Below the pieces are notes generated by a model, which saw only the letters and a list, made by a program, of their open reading frames with translations, did not search any database and was not told the origin of the DNA. From NCBI GenBank assembly GCA_902780935.1, contig CACZHP010000013.1, forward strand, positions 1 to 64,000: a stretch of 64,000 nucleotides of DNA, written 5' to 3'. The translations under genes and the position numbers were made by a program. Positions 1-7,392 of the stretch are shown here, in pieces. This DNA is from an uncultured Bacteroidia bacterium (GTDB taxonomy: Bacteria; Bacteroidota; Bacteroidia; Bacteroidales; UBA932). How positions within the stretch are numbered: position 1 is the stretch's first letter; every line of letters begins with the position of its first letter.

Positions 1-142
1 TCGAGGCGCTGTGCTGCACCAGCAGCTTCACCAGGTCCAGCTTCTCCCTCACCTCCTCGGCGGGAGAGGGGAATCCGGCCTTGACGGATCCCATCATCAA
101 CAGGTCGATGCTGTCCTTGTCTGTGAGCGGATATGGTTTCAT
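1..142 (-). CDS. umuD: UmuD/LexA-type S24 peptidase, N-terminal fragment (runs off window start)
   Basis: The first 47 codons start at ATG 140-142 and continue past base 1. The segment contains GFPSPAEE followed by a Leu-rich stretch (EKLDLVKLLVQHSAS), the layout of the UmuD N-terminus: an Ala-Gly autocleavage site immediately before FPSPA, then the start of the peptidase S24 domain. UmuD partners with UmuC to make the translesion DNA polymerase V in the SOS response. The catalytic Ser and Lys lie outside the window, so activity cannot be judged. In Bacteroidales umuDC pairs are often found on mobile or accessory islands, which fits the neighbouring defence and orphan genes. Identification rests on the motif only. 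Confidence 0.65.
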   Translation of the reverse strand, partial: MKPYPLTDKDSIDLLMMGSVKAGFPSPAEEVREKLDLVKLLVQHSAS

Positions 143-209
143 GAAGTGAAGGGTAAATCAGAGTGCAAAGATAGCCATCGTTTGTGCCAAACCGTGACAC
201 CCGGGAGGA

Positions 210-508
210 TTATTTGTCGGCGAACACTTCCTTGACGTGTGCGATGATCTGGTCGGCGTCGTGCAGCCGTTGGCATAGCGAACCAGCAGGCCCAGCAGCA
301 CGCCGAAAACGACCAGAGCGGTGATTTTCTTCGCGTAGAAGACCGGTCCGCCGGAACGGTTGCTGTCATCGACGAGGCCCAGTTGCCGGCAACGTTCGAT
401 GATCGCCGGGGGATAGTTAAAGACCGTCTTCACCGGGTCCCTGGACATCAGGAAGACGAACAGGGAGAAAAGGGCGCAGGCGGCGAGGGATTCAATAAGG
501 AAAGTCAT
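210..508 (-). pseudogene. Small integral membrane protein, frameshifted and probably truncated
   Basis: Reading from ATG 508, the protein begins with a hydrophobic helix (MTFLIESLAACALFSLF), has a conserved-looking segment DPVKTVFNYPPAIIERC, then a second membrane helix (ALVVFGVLLGLLVRYANG). Near 268-272 the sensible reading moves to another frame: the original frame becomes CTTPTRSSHTS, whereas the shifted frame gives LHDADQIIAHVKEVFADK and a stop at 210-212. One missing base would restore RYANGLHDADQ. Similar small membrane proteins that I recall from gut bacteria continue for another 60-80 residues, so the gene looks both frameshifted and shortened. Its start overlaps the stop of the upstream gene (505-508), suggesting former translational coupling. 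No function is known. Confidence 0.5.
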
Positions 509-951
509 GACTCAGGCTGTTTAGGCCCCCAGACGAAAAGGCCTTCTGCCTGGGCGCACTGACGCACAAACTCCAACAACTCTTCGTCTGGATTGTACAG
601 GGTCATGTAATGGTCGTCTCCGCTGAAGGTGATGAGCGCATCCCCGGATCCGACAAGGACGGAAAGAGGGGAGTGGGATGCGGCGCTATCTTCGAAACGG
701 CGCACCAGGACTTCGGGGGATTCGTTCAGGATCCATGTCTCCCCGTCAATGCTCACCCGCAGGTCATGATAGCAGTTCAGCCGGATGAGAACTCGGGCGA
801 ACTTCCAGCTGATCTCATCAAGCCAGGACAGGAAATACCGCTCCGCCTTGAAGTACTGGCCGGCGGAACCGGCCGGGACTTGCTTCGGTAGGATATCGAT
901 CAGCCAGTAGGGCTTCTCAAGCAGGGACTCTATGATATCTGTATCTTTCAT
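505..951 (-). CDS. Conserved hypothetical protein
   Basis: A soluble protein of 148 aa with no signal peptide or membrane segment. The N-terminus (TDIIESLLEKPYWLIDILPKQ) and C-terminus (AEGLFVWGPK) match a small uncharacterised family I recall from gut Firmicutes and Bacteroidetes, in which the N-terminal helix plus PYWxIDILPKQVP is the hallmark. I chose the internal Met at 951 because the hallmark begins directly after it; an upstream Met at 975 would add MKHGWDKI and overlap the preceding gene. It lies 4 nt downstream of the 956-1294 gene and overlaps the membrane-protein remnant downstream, so the three probably form one transcript. No function can be assigned. Confidence 0.6.
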   Translation of the reverse strand: MKDTDIIESLLEKPYWLIDILPKQVPAGSAGQYFKAERYFLSWLDEISWKFARVLIRLNCYHDLRVSIDGETWILNESPEVLVRRFEDSAASHSPLSVLVGSGDALITFSGDDHYMTLYNPDEELLEFVRQCAQAEGLFVWGPKQPES

Positions 952-955
952 TATC

Positions 956-1294
956 TTATCCCATCCGTGCTTCATTCAAGGGATGCTCCCAGTCAACCAC
1001 CGCATCGTGCTCTGCAGCAATGGTATCGACCTCCTCCCGAAGGGACTCCAGGAAGGCAGCTTCACGCTTTCTGGAACGGCGGCCTGGAGCATGGTAGATC
1101 TCCTTCTCGAAATATGCGTCGTACGACACTCCGAAATCCTCCGCATCCCGATGGGGGAAGAAAGAGACCGCGACCTTGTACGAGATCATACCTGTCTCCG
1201 AGTCGGAGATCAGAAGGACCAGGGCGCCCCGACGCTCCACGCCGGAGAAGCGGGCCTGGGCTTGGAAGTATTGCGAATATACGTTGATGACCAT
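956..1294 (-). CDS. Conserved hypothetical protein
   Basis: A small soluble protein of 112 aa, first gene of a three-gene overlapping cluster. It has a beta-rich N-terminal part (INVYSQYFQAQARFSGVERRGALVLLISDSE), then VAVSFFPHRDAEDFGVSYDAY and a basic stretch GRRSRKREA. I recall it as a small conserved family of unknown function that travels with the 148-aa neighbour. Start: Met at 1294 gives MVINVYSQYF, closest to the remembered family start; Met at 1303 adds three residues. The linked presence of both unknown genes plus a small membrane protein suggests a conserved module, but nothing in the sequence names its job. Confidence 0.55.
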   Translation of the reverse strand: MVINVYSQYFQAQARFSGVERRGALVLLISDSETGMISYKVAVSFFPHRDAEDFGVSYDAYFEKEIYHAPGRRSRKREAAFLESLREEVDTIAAEHDAVVDWEHPLNEARMG

Positions 1295-1337
1295 GATAAC
1301 CATGATAACAGATGCTAGAGGTTATATGAGTCGCAGC

Positions 1338-1371
1338 GCTTCTTCTCGGCTGCGAGGTGTTTACGTGATTC
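1338..1371. repeat. 34-bp direct repeat, copy 1
   Basis: Matches 2175-2208 with one mismatch (A for G at about position 25). On the minus strand both copies read ESRKHLAAEKK. The copies flank the 242-aa gene at 1374-2102. Confidence 0.8.
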
Positions 1372-1373
1372 CA

Positions 1374-2102
1374 TTATTGCTCTGTCAAACTACTTTTATT
1401 ATAATCAAGATAGTTCGGGGCATTAACCAGACGTCCAACCCATTTCTCTTTCGGAGGCATCTTAAGGCCAAGATGTACACGTTCGTCATAATCTGCTGAG
1501 AAGTAATCCTGCATCGATACGAACTCGATATGATAGGTCCACCCATCGCACTGGCCTGCCCTTGATCCTCCGGGAAGGAATTCCTTATCTGGAGCGACGA
1601 CAATCATTTTCCCAGTCCGCTGGGAGCGTTCCAAGGCTCTGATCATCTTCTGCTTGGAAATGGGGTGTTCAAATCCCTGATGTACAGTCGCCATATACAG
1701 ACTACGGAAATAACGCTCATACGCCTCTGGTAACGATTCCCCAGGTATATCCTGTATCCACTGGAAATACTCTTCGCCGCTGTTGAAGTACGGTATGCGG
1801 ATTTTCCATGCAGGGCTCTTGGCAGAGCGAGGGCGGAAATAGAAGGGGCAGTCGAAAGGCAACCCCGTCACGGTATCCCTGTATTCTCCGGGATCGAGGA
1901 CATACTTACGCTTATTGTCCACAATCCATAGGAGAGCCTCATGGATGTTCCACAGGTCATCTTCTTTATCAATTATGAACCCGTCATGACATGCATTCAT
2001 CAGAGCCTCGGATGTGCTGATCTGCTCTCCGACGCAGTTTCGCTTCAAGTAGTCATAGATCGTCTGGGCTATGAACAAGATTCTTTCGTCTACCATAATC
2101 AA
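1374..2102 (-). CDS. Hypothetical protein, 242 aa
   Basis: A soluble acidic protein without signal peptide or membrane helix. The N-terminal 60 residues look helical (RILFIAQTIYDYLKRN, LWNIHEALLWIVDNKR); the middle has aromatic-rich PFYFRPRSAKSPAWKIRIPYFNS, and the C-terminal part CDGWTYHIEFVSMQDYFSADYDERVHLGLKMPP. I do not recognise a family. It sits between two copies of a 34-bp direct repeat and in a run of accessory genes, so it is probably cargo acquired with the island. The start at 2102 gives MIMVDERI; the Met two codons later is equally possible. Confidence 0.55.
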   Translation of the reverse strand: MIMVDERILFIAQTIYDYLKRNCVGEQISTSEALMNACHDGFIIDKEDDLWNIHEALLWIVDNKRKYVLDPGEYRDTVTGLPFDCPFYFRPRSAKSPAWKIRIPYFNSGEEYFQWIQDIPGESLPEAYERYFRSLYMATVHQGFEHPISKQKMIRALERSQRTGKMIVVAPDKEFLPGGSRAGQCDGWTYHIEFVSMQDYFSADYDERVHLGLKMPPKEKWVGRLVNAPNYLDYNKSSLTEQ

Positions 2103-2112
2103 TCGATTGATT

Positions 2113-2347
2113 TTACTTCAACAATGCACGTTTCCGGGAAATGCTCTCGAATCCTTCGAGCGTCAGCCTCGGCGGCTTCTTCTCGGCTGCGAGGTGTTTG
2201 CGTGATTCTATATGCTCAAGGCTTTTCAAGATATATAACTATCTTCCCATTTTTTCCGGCGTATTTGATTCCTGAATGTGAACTCTCACCGATATAGCTG
2301 CCGACATTGATTATGTAAATGGGGTCGGCCAGAAGAGGCGAGGACAT
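2113..2347 (-). pseudogene. Small frameshifted orphan gene
   Basis: ATG at 2345-2347 opens a 43-codon frame (MSSPLLADPIYIINVGSYIG... ending IVIYLEKP, stop 2216-2218). An overlapping frame continues SLEHIESRKHLAAEKK then PPRLTLEGFESISRKRALLK and stops at 2113-2115. Both parts look protein-like, and joining them at the run of four A bases near 2225 would give one protein of about 75 residues; I infer a single-base frameshift. It lies 21 nt downstream of the 147-aa membrane-anchored gene. The second half contains the 34-bp repeat that recurs at 1338-1371. No family recognised. Confidence 0.35.
2175..2208. repeat. 34-bp direct repeat, copy 2
   Basis: Partner of 1338-1371 (33 of 34 bases identical). 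It lies inside the coding remnant at 2113-2347, so the coding copy is probably the parent sequence and the 1338 copy a displaced fragment. Confidence 0.8.
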
Positions 2348-2368
2348 ACACGATGGCTTCTTCGATTC

Positions 2369-2812
2369 TCACCGTTCAGTGGCCTTGGCAAATCGGATGA
2401 TAGGGACGGTCTTCCAGCCCATCTGGGTTTTGTAGTTATAGGTGCCAACCTGGATGACCTTGCAGTCTTTGGGGGCCTTTACAATCTGATCGTCGTAGAA
2501 GGTATTCTTCTCATCGGCAACAATCAGGACAACAGGGTCAGTGTAATAAACAGAGCCGGTGTACTGCATCTTTTTTTCTGACTGCGCGAGAGCGGCATCT
2601 TCGAATACGACCTGCAGTACCTGGAAGTTCTTTGCTTCGTTGAAAGGGACAGGCTCGTCCAACATAGTCACGCCGTCGGGAAGTTTGGCCTCCTTCTCAG
2701 TTTGGGTGCCATTCTCACCCTGACTCTGGGTGTAGGCTTTCACGGCAAAGAAGCCAAGCGTCAGCAGTATGCCTGTGACAATTCCAAGAAAGTATGAAAG
2801 TCCTTTGCTCAT
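2369..2812 (-). CDS. Single-span membrane-anchored protein of unknown function
   Basis: 147 aa with an N-terminal membrane helix at about residues 5-26 (LSYFLGIVTGILLTLGFFAVKAY), no lipobox, then an acidic extracytoplasmic domain. The domain contains DEPVPFNEAKNFQVLQVVFEDAALAQ and ends TVPIIRFAKA, a mostly beta pattern, but I do not recognise the family. It follows the McrC gene on the same strand with a 44-nt gap and may share its transcript; whether it has any part in restriction is unknown. Confidence 0.7.
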   Translation of the reverse strand: MSKGLSYFLGIVTGILLTLGFFAVKAYTQSQGENGTQTEKEAKLPDGVTMLDEPVPFNEAKNFQVLQVVFEDAALAQSEKKMQYTGSVYYTDPVVLIVADEKNTFYDDQIVKAPKDCKVIQVGTYNYKTQMGWKTVPIIRFAKATER

Positions 2813-2856
2813 ATATGTAAGTATTTAATTAACAATATGCCTTCATTCTTTACGCA

Positions 2857-4134
2857 CTATTTTCTTACAGGCAAGCTAATACCGATTTTTCGGAATTTGG
2901 CGTAGCCGTTGACTTTTGCCATATCTATTGCATCAAACTTGTCCAGGATGGCCGGAGGGCATTCTTGGTTTGCATAAATGATCAGGCAGTCGATAATCCG
3001 ATCCTCTGGCAGGTTGAGTTTTTTATAGACGCCCTCCATACGGGCATATGCGGATACTTGTCGGATATCATCGATGTCAGGTTCGCTGTAGTGATAGCGG
3101 GGCTTGTACTTCGCGTCGATGACCATCGGGGTGCCGTTCTGGGGAGCCAATAGATAATCCAATTCGCGCCAACGCAAGTGCATATGGTAGTGAACCTCCC
3201 CAGGAATAGGATAAAGGCGTCGAAGTTCCCGGTATACATACAACTCGAAGAGCTTACTCATATCGATCCAGTATGGCGGTGTGGAATCAATGTGCCTGGA
3301 ACTCCTGTTGAATCCGTAGGCGCAGCGCTTCAGGATGAGGATTCCATACTCAAGGGCCTTGTAGTAGTCCTTAAAGATGGGGTTAGCTTTGAAAGTATCT
3401 ACCTTAGAAAGATCGCAGTCGTCGTCTACTCCCCGGAAATAAGGGTAAATATATGCGATCGTCTTCTTAAGAGCGCTCACATCCAAACCGCCCCGATAGG
3501 TAGAAAGGATATGGCTGGAGAGAGACAGAGCTCTCTTCAGGATTTTGTTCTCCTCAGAGTTAATGCCGTATTCCTGATACTGGCAGAAATGGTCTACCCG
3601 GTTGCCGCTGCTCAAGTTCTTGCAGACATTCTTGCCCACCAGAATCTTGCCCTTGATCTTGGAATTGAGATTGGCAGTGACAAGGTAATATGACTGCCGG
3701 AGGCCCTTCCGGACGGCCTTCTTCAGTGCCATCAGGTATTGGGCAACGATGAATGGAGAAAGCATGTCTTCCTTCTCCTCCAACGGGATCGGCTTTGCGT
3801 TGAAATCTATGGTTAGGAGCCCATCCAGATGCTCGGTATTCTCGGGTTCCTTAAGCGCCTCAGTCAGCATCCGGAGGTAGTCGATGTAATCCTCTTCTCC
3901 TTCAACCTTGGGCCGAACCTGGATGGCTACATCATCTGTTACCCAATCCACGCCGACGAAGTAGCTGGTCTTAACGGAATATCCCTCTATCCCTTTCTCA
4001 ATGCTATAGCAGAAAGCATCCGAATCCTCCAGCCCGGACATACGGCGGACAAAGGTTTCTGAATGCTCAAGCAACGGAGTCCAGGATTCCCCCAGATTCC
4101 GGTTGCATTGCTCTATGACATTGATAATACGCAT
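2857..4134 (-). CDS. mcrC: McrC-type nuclease subunit of a modification-dependent restriction system
   Basis: 425 aa. McrC is the PD-(D/E)xK nuclease partner that binds the McrB GTPase ring and cuts DNA between methylated recognition sites. The C-terminal third carries the nuclease core: RWRELDYLL (candidate Asp at about residue 324) followed by MVIDAKYKPRY (D-A-K at about 338-340), then the helix DIRQVSAYARM. The N-terminal two thirds resemble the McrC/LlaJI-type region that contacts the AAA+ ring (SPFIVAQYLMALKKAVRKGL). Its ATG overlaps the McrB stop codon by one base (TGATG), so the pair is translationally coupled in the usual mcrB-mcrC order. Length is slightly above E. coli McrC (about 350 aa). 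Confidence 0.85.
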   Translation of the reverse strand: MRIINVIEQCNRNLGESWTPLLEHSETFVRRMSGLEDSDAFCYSIEKGIEGYSVKTSYFVGVDWVTDDVAIQVRPKVEGEEDYIDYLRMLTEALKEPENTEHLDGLLTIDFNAKPIPLEEKEDMLSPFIVAQYLMALKKAVRKGLRQSYYLVTANLNSKIKGKILVGKNVCKNLSSGNRVDHFCQYQEYGINSEENKILKRALSLSSHILSTYRGGLDVSALKKTIAYIYPYFRGVDDDCDLSKVDTFKANPIFKDYYKALEYGILILKRCAYGFNRSSRHIDSTPPYWIDMSKLFELYVYRELRRLYPIPGEVHYHMHLRWRELDYLLAPQNGTPMVIDAKYKPRYHYSEPDIDDIRQVSAYARMEGVYKKLNLPEDRIIDCLIIYANQECPPAILDKFDAIDMAKVNGYAKFRKIGISLPVRK

Positions 4135-7100
4135 CAGGCGTTGATGGCAATCTCCTTCAGTTCCTCGATGACTGCTTTGACGGGAGTCTCATCCACGAAC
4201 ACACCGTCCTCCAGATAATGCTCCAGCGTGGGGATAATCTCATAGAAGATGTTGTTCAACAGGCTGTCAGGCTCATTCTCGTCCGTGATGAAGTAGCTGG
4301 GGCCAATCCAAAGATCCACAGGCTTGAACTCCAGGGAGAAGCAGTCTGCCGGCACAAGACGGATGTTCGGATCTTTCAGATACTCGTCGAGATTGGAGAT
4401 GAATAGCTTCGTCACTTTCTCGAACAACTCCTTCTGGAAGACCTTTCCCGGAGCAGGGTTTATATCGACAAGGCCGTAGGCCATCGTGATGAAACGGAAA
4501 CGACGGCGCATAGCGTAATCAAACTGACTCAAGCTACGGTCGGCCGTGTTCATCGTACCGATGAGATACAGGTTGGAAGGAATGCTCAGATCAGTCTTGG
4601 AGTAGGGAAGTCGCACGCTCAAAGGCATAGATCCATCCGAACGTTTGTCTGCTTCCAGCAAAGTGATCAACTCACCAAATATCTTGGATACATTACCCCG
4701 GTTGATTTCATCGATGACGAGGACATAGGGCTTTGTGTTCTTCTCCGATGTCGCGGTTCCTGCTGCAGAATGCTTTTGTAATATCTGAAGGACATTCTCA
4801 ACGGTTATGTCATTCAACCTGTAAACAGTACTGAGCGTCATCACCTTGCCCATAATGACGGAGATGTCCTCTTTTATTCCCTTAACTAACCACCGAACCT
4901 TGCGGACCCTCCTGTACCACTCATATTCCTCATGCCATTCAGGCTCACCCTCTACAATTCCAATAGCATCAATTAGTTTATTCGTGTAGCAGGAGAGGAT
5001 GATATCTCCTTCAGCCATCTTATTGTAGAATGCATCAAGAATAATCCTTCCTCCATGTTCAAAGGTGGACTGCTCCTCATAATTCTCTCCGTACTCATCC
5101 CATCCGATGCGGATGTGGCCGTTCTTCAGACACTCTGTACGAACTTCATTTTCGTAAGTACCCTGCAGTGAGACTTTCCAGATAACCGCATCCCGATTAA
5201 TGTCGATACTATTGTTACGGATAACGGGCTTTGCGGCCTCCTTGCATATGGACTTGAAGATGCCATCCACAACATCGTAGTAGACGTTCTTATTCTCATC
5301 CACGAAAGGCTTCAGGCCCTCGACGAAATCCTCGTAGTCCATAGACTGGTGGAACGTGGTGAACACCACCCGTTTCTCGCTCACAAGGCGGCTAAAGGCC
5401 TCCATCACCTGGTGACGGTCGGAAAGATCAACTGGTTCCTCGCACAAACGTGCAACAATCTCAGGAATAGCATAGGTCTTACCTGTTCCAGGGGCTCCCT
5501 GAAGAATAATACATTTCTTGTCTTTGAGCGCAGTTGTAATCTCGTCGTAATAAGTCGGCTCCATATCGTCGTCAATGTTAATGTCTTTACCAAATGCGTA
5601 TGCTGCGGCTGAGAACTCCAAAAAGTCCTTCTCCTTGATCCCGCCTGATTCCATCTTCTCCTTTACCTGGTCCATAAGGCTCCTGTAGAAGACGTAATTG
5701 ATCTTGTCCTTGCCCGGGATAGGAGGAAAACCGTAGTTTTTCAGGTAAGCTTCATTTGTTGAATCGAATGATAGGAAATCATTCGGGGCAATCCAGAAGA
5801 GCCCCATGGACACATTGCGGTTGGCACCCTTGACCTTCATGACCTCATCAAAGGATTCGGATATGCCTTTGCCAGACAATGCGGCATCGAAAAGGTCCCA
5901 GAACGGTTCAGTATGTTCGGCCTTATTCTTACCAAAGATGAACATGACCCGCTGAGGATGTAAAGAAGGGAAACCCGTATAGTCCGTAGGGATATCGGCC
6001 TTGATTCCAAACTTCTCCTTGAAATAGCTCGCGAACTGTGTCCTGCGTTCAATTTTCCCAACGGCAAGAGTCCCTAAGACAGTAAAAGGAGTGATATCCG
6101 TGATGTTTTCTCCCCCTTCCTGATAGGCGTGAGTCAATTCGTCGCCAATGCCATAGAAGATGGAGAGCAACTCCTCTCGTTTATCCCTGTAAGAAAGCAG
6201 CTTTTCAGCAAACTCCTTGACAAACGGAACCCAAGTGAATCTTGTATCCGGAGCGAGCTGCTTGTTCATATACTCTTGCATATACCAAACGATGGTCTGG
6301 ACATTGAGCAGGGGACTCTGAATGTATCCTTCTGTCTCCTTCTCGAAGAAAGACACAAGCTCTGTGCGCTTCTCGTAATGTGTCAAGAGCTCAGAGAGGA
6401 GCTCGTAGAAATGGCAGAGTTTCTTCCTCGGTGCCACCGCTGGAATGCGGAGGTAGCCGCAGAGGGAATTATAAGCGTCGTTTTTGTAGAAGGTGTAGTG
6501 CTCGGGATCAGCACACGCTAGGAATGCTCCGGCCATACGCTCATCTGAGATCTGGTACTTCCACCTATCGCCGGTGAGATCGTCCGCTGCTTGCTTGAAG
6601 CTATTATACCTGCCCTGAAGTCCCGACAAATCACCCTTGAGCAGAGTGAAGCAATGACAGATGTCATCAGGCTCAGATTGCAAGAGTTTTTTGATTGCGG
6701 CACCATCGAACTGATTGTTGATCACGTTCGTTCCGAGCAGACGCTGTAGAACCTGAGCATCACTCTTACCCTGGCAATCAGAAACAATCTCCCACTTGTA
6801 TAACTCGTCAATGCCGGTTTCCCTCGACAAGCCGATAGGAATCACTTGCTTGGCGAATTCATCCAAAAGTGATTCAATTAGATACTCATGAAGGGCATGG
6901 CCGAGTTCGGGCCTCACCTTCAATTGGAAACCAGATTTACCTCCAGATTTCCCGAGCGTTAAGATCGTGAGATAATGATTGCCTTCCTCGTCATTTACGA
7001 TCGAAAACCTGTTCAAATGTTTCTGAATTGTGTGACCGCAGTTAGTCAGAACTGCATTGATGACCTTAGGATCGACACTGAACTTCTTGCCCAGTAATAG

Positions 7101-7268
7101 ACAAGATGATACATGATCGTTCTCTGCATAGAGACGAAGCAGCCACTTGCGGGCCTCTGGTCGGATGACATCCTCATTTTGGAGAAGGGTCACCCATTCC
7201 TCAGAGGAGATGTCCACGTCGGCCGTCCACCAACCATCAGGGGTCTTATACTGTTTTAGCTCTTGCAT
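4134..7268 (-). CDS. mcrB: McrB-type AAA+ GTPase with EVE/PUA-like insertion
   Basis: 1044 aa, more than twice E. coli McrB (459 aa). The AAA+ motor is at about residues 560-1030: Walker A GAPGTGKT near 590, Walker B VLVIDEINRG near 850, then GTMNTADRSLSQFDYAMRRRF (the NTxD signature of McrB plus arginine finger). Between Walker A and Walker B lies an extra block of about 150 residues (about 665-815): VIWKVSLQGTYENEV, IRIGWDEYGENY, GDIILSCYTNKLIDAIGIV and VRKVRWL. This pattern resembles EVE/PUA-like readers of modified bases. The N-terminal 550 residues have no recognised domain and may be a second sensor. It is coupled to McrC by TGATG. A TAACTTTG -7 element lies 26 bp upstream of the start. 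Confidence 0.85.
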   Translation of the reverse strand: MQELKQYKTPDGWWTADVDISSEEWVTLLQNEDVIRPEARKWLLRLYAENDHVSSCLLLGKKFSVDPKVINAVLTNCGHTIQKHLNRFSIVNDEEGNHYLTILTLGKSGGKSGFQLKVRPELGHALHEYLIESLLDEFAKQVIPIGLSRETGIDELYKWEIVSDCQGKSDAQVLQRLLGTNVINNQFDGAAIKKLLQSEPDDICHCFTLLKGDLSGLQGRYNSFKQAADDLTGDRWKYQISDERMAGAFLACADPEHYTFYKNDAYNSLCGYLRIPAVAPRKKLCHFYELLSELLTHYEKRTELVSFFEKETEGYIQSPLLNVQTIVWYMQEYMNKQLAPDTRFTWVPFVKEFAEKLLSYRDKREELLSIFYGIGDELTHAYQEGGENITDITPFTVLGTLAVGKIERRTQFASYFKEKFGIKADIPTDYTGFPSLHPQRVMFIFGKNKAEHTEPFWDLFDAALSGKGISESFDEVMKVKGANRNVSMGLFWIAPNDFLSFDSTNEAYLKNYGFPPIPGKDKINYVFYRSLMDQVKEKMESGGIKEKDFLEFSAAAYAFGKDINIDDDMEPTYYDEITTALKDKKCIILQGAPGTGKTYAIPEIVARLCEEPVDLSDRHQVMEAFSRLVSEKRVVFTTFHQSMDYEDFVEGLKPFVDENKNVYYDVVDGIFKSICKEAAKPVIRNNSIDINRDAVIWKVSLQGTYENEVRTECLKNGHIRIGWDEYGENYEEQSTFEHGGRIILDAFYNKMAEGDIILSCYTNKLIDAIGIVEGEPEWHEEYEWYRRVRKVRWLVKGIKEDISVIMGKVMTLSTVYRLNDITVENVLQILQKHSAAGTATSEKNTKPYVLVIDEINRGNVSKIFGELITLLEADKRSDGSMPLSVRLPYSKTDLSIPSNLYLIGTMNTADRSLSQFDYAMRRRFRFITMAYGLVDINPAPGKVFQKELFEKVTKLFISNLDEYLKDPNIRLVPADCFSLEFKPVDLWIGPSYFITDENEPDSLLNNIFYEIIPTLEHYLEDGVFVDETPVKAVIEELKEIAINA

Positions 7269-7293
7269 TGGCTATTAGACTTTTCTAATCAAA

Positions 7294-7301
7294 CAAAGTT
7301 A
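7294..7301 (-). promoter_or_regulatory. Bacteroidetes -7 box (TAACTTTG) for mcrBC
   Basis: On the minus strand TAACTTTG matches the TAnnTTTG consensus and lies 26 bp upstream of the McrB start. The surrounding sequence (AAAATCACTAACTTTG) resembles that before the 7393-8853 gene (AAAATCATTAACTTCG). No strong -33 element is evident. Confidence 0.55.
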
Positions 7302-7392
7302 GTGATTTTCGATGGAATCCACTATTAATGATGTGATTGGAAGACCGAAGGTATCGGAGCGGTGGAGGCTTGAACGATTGTAAGTCGGAGGG

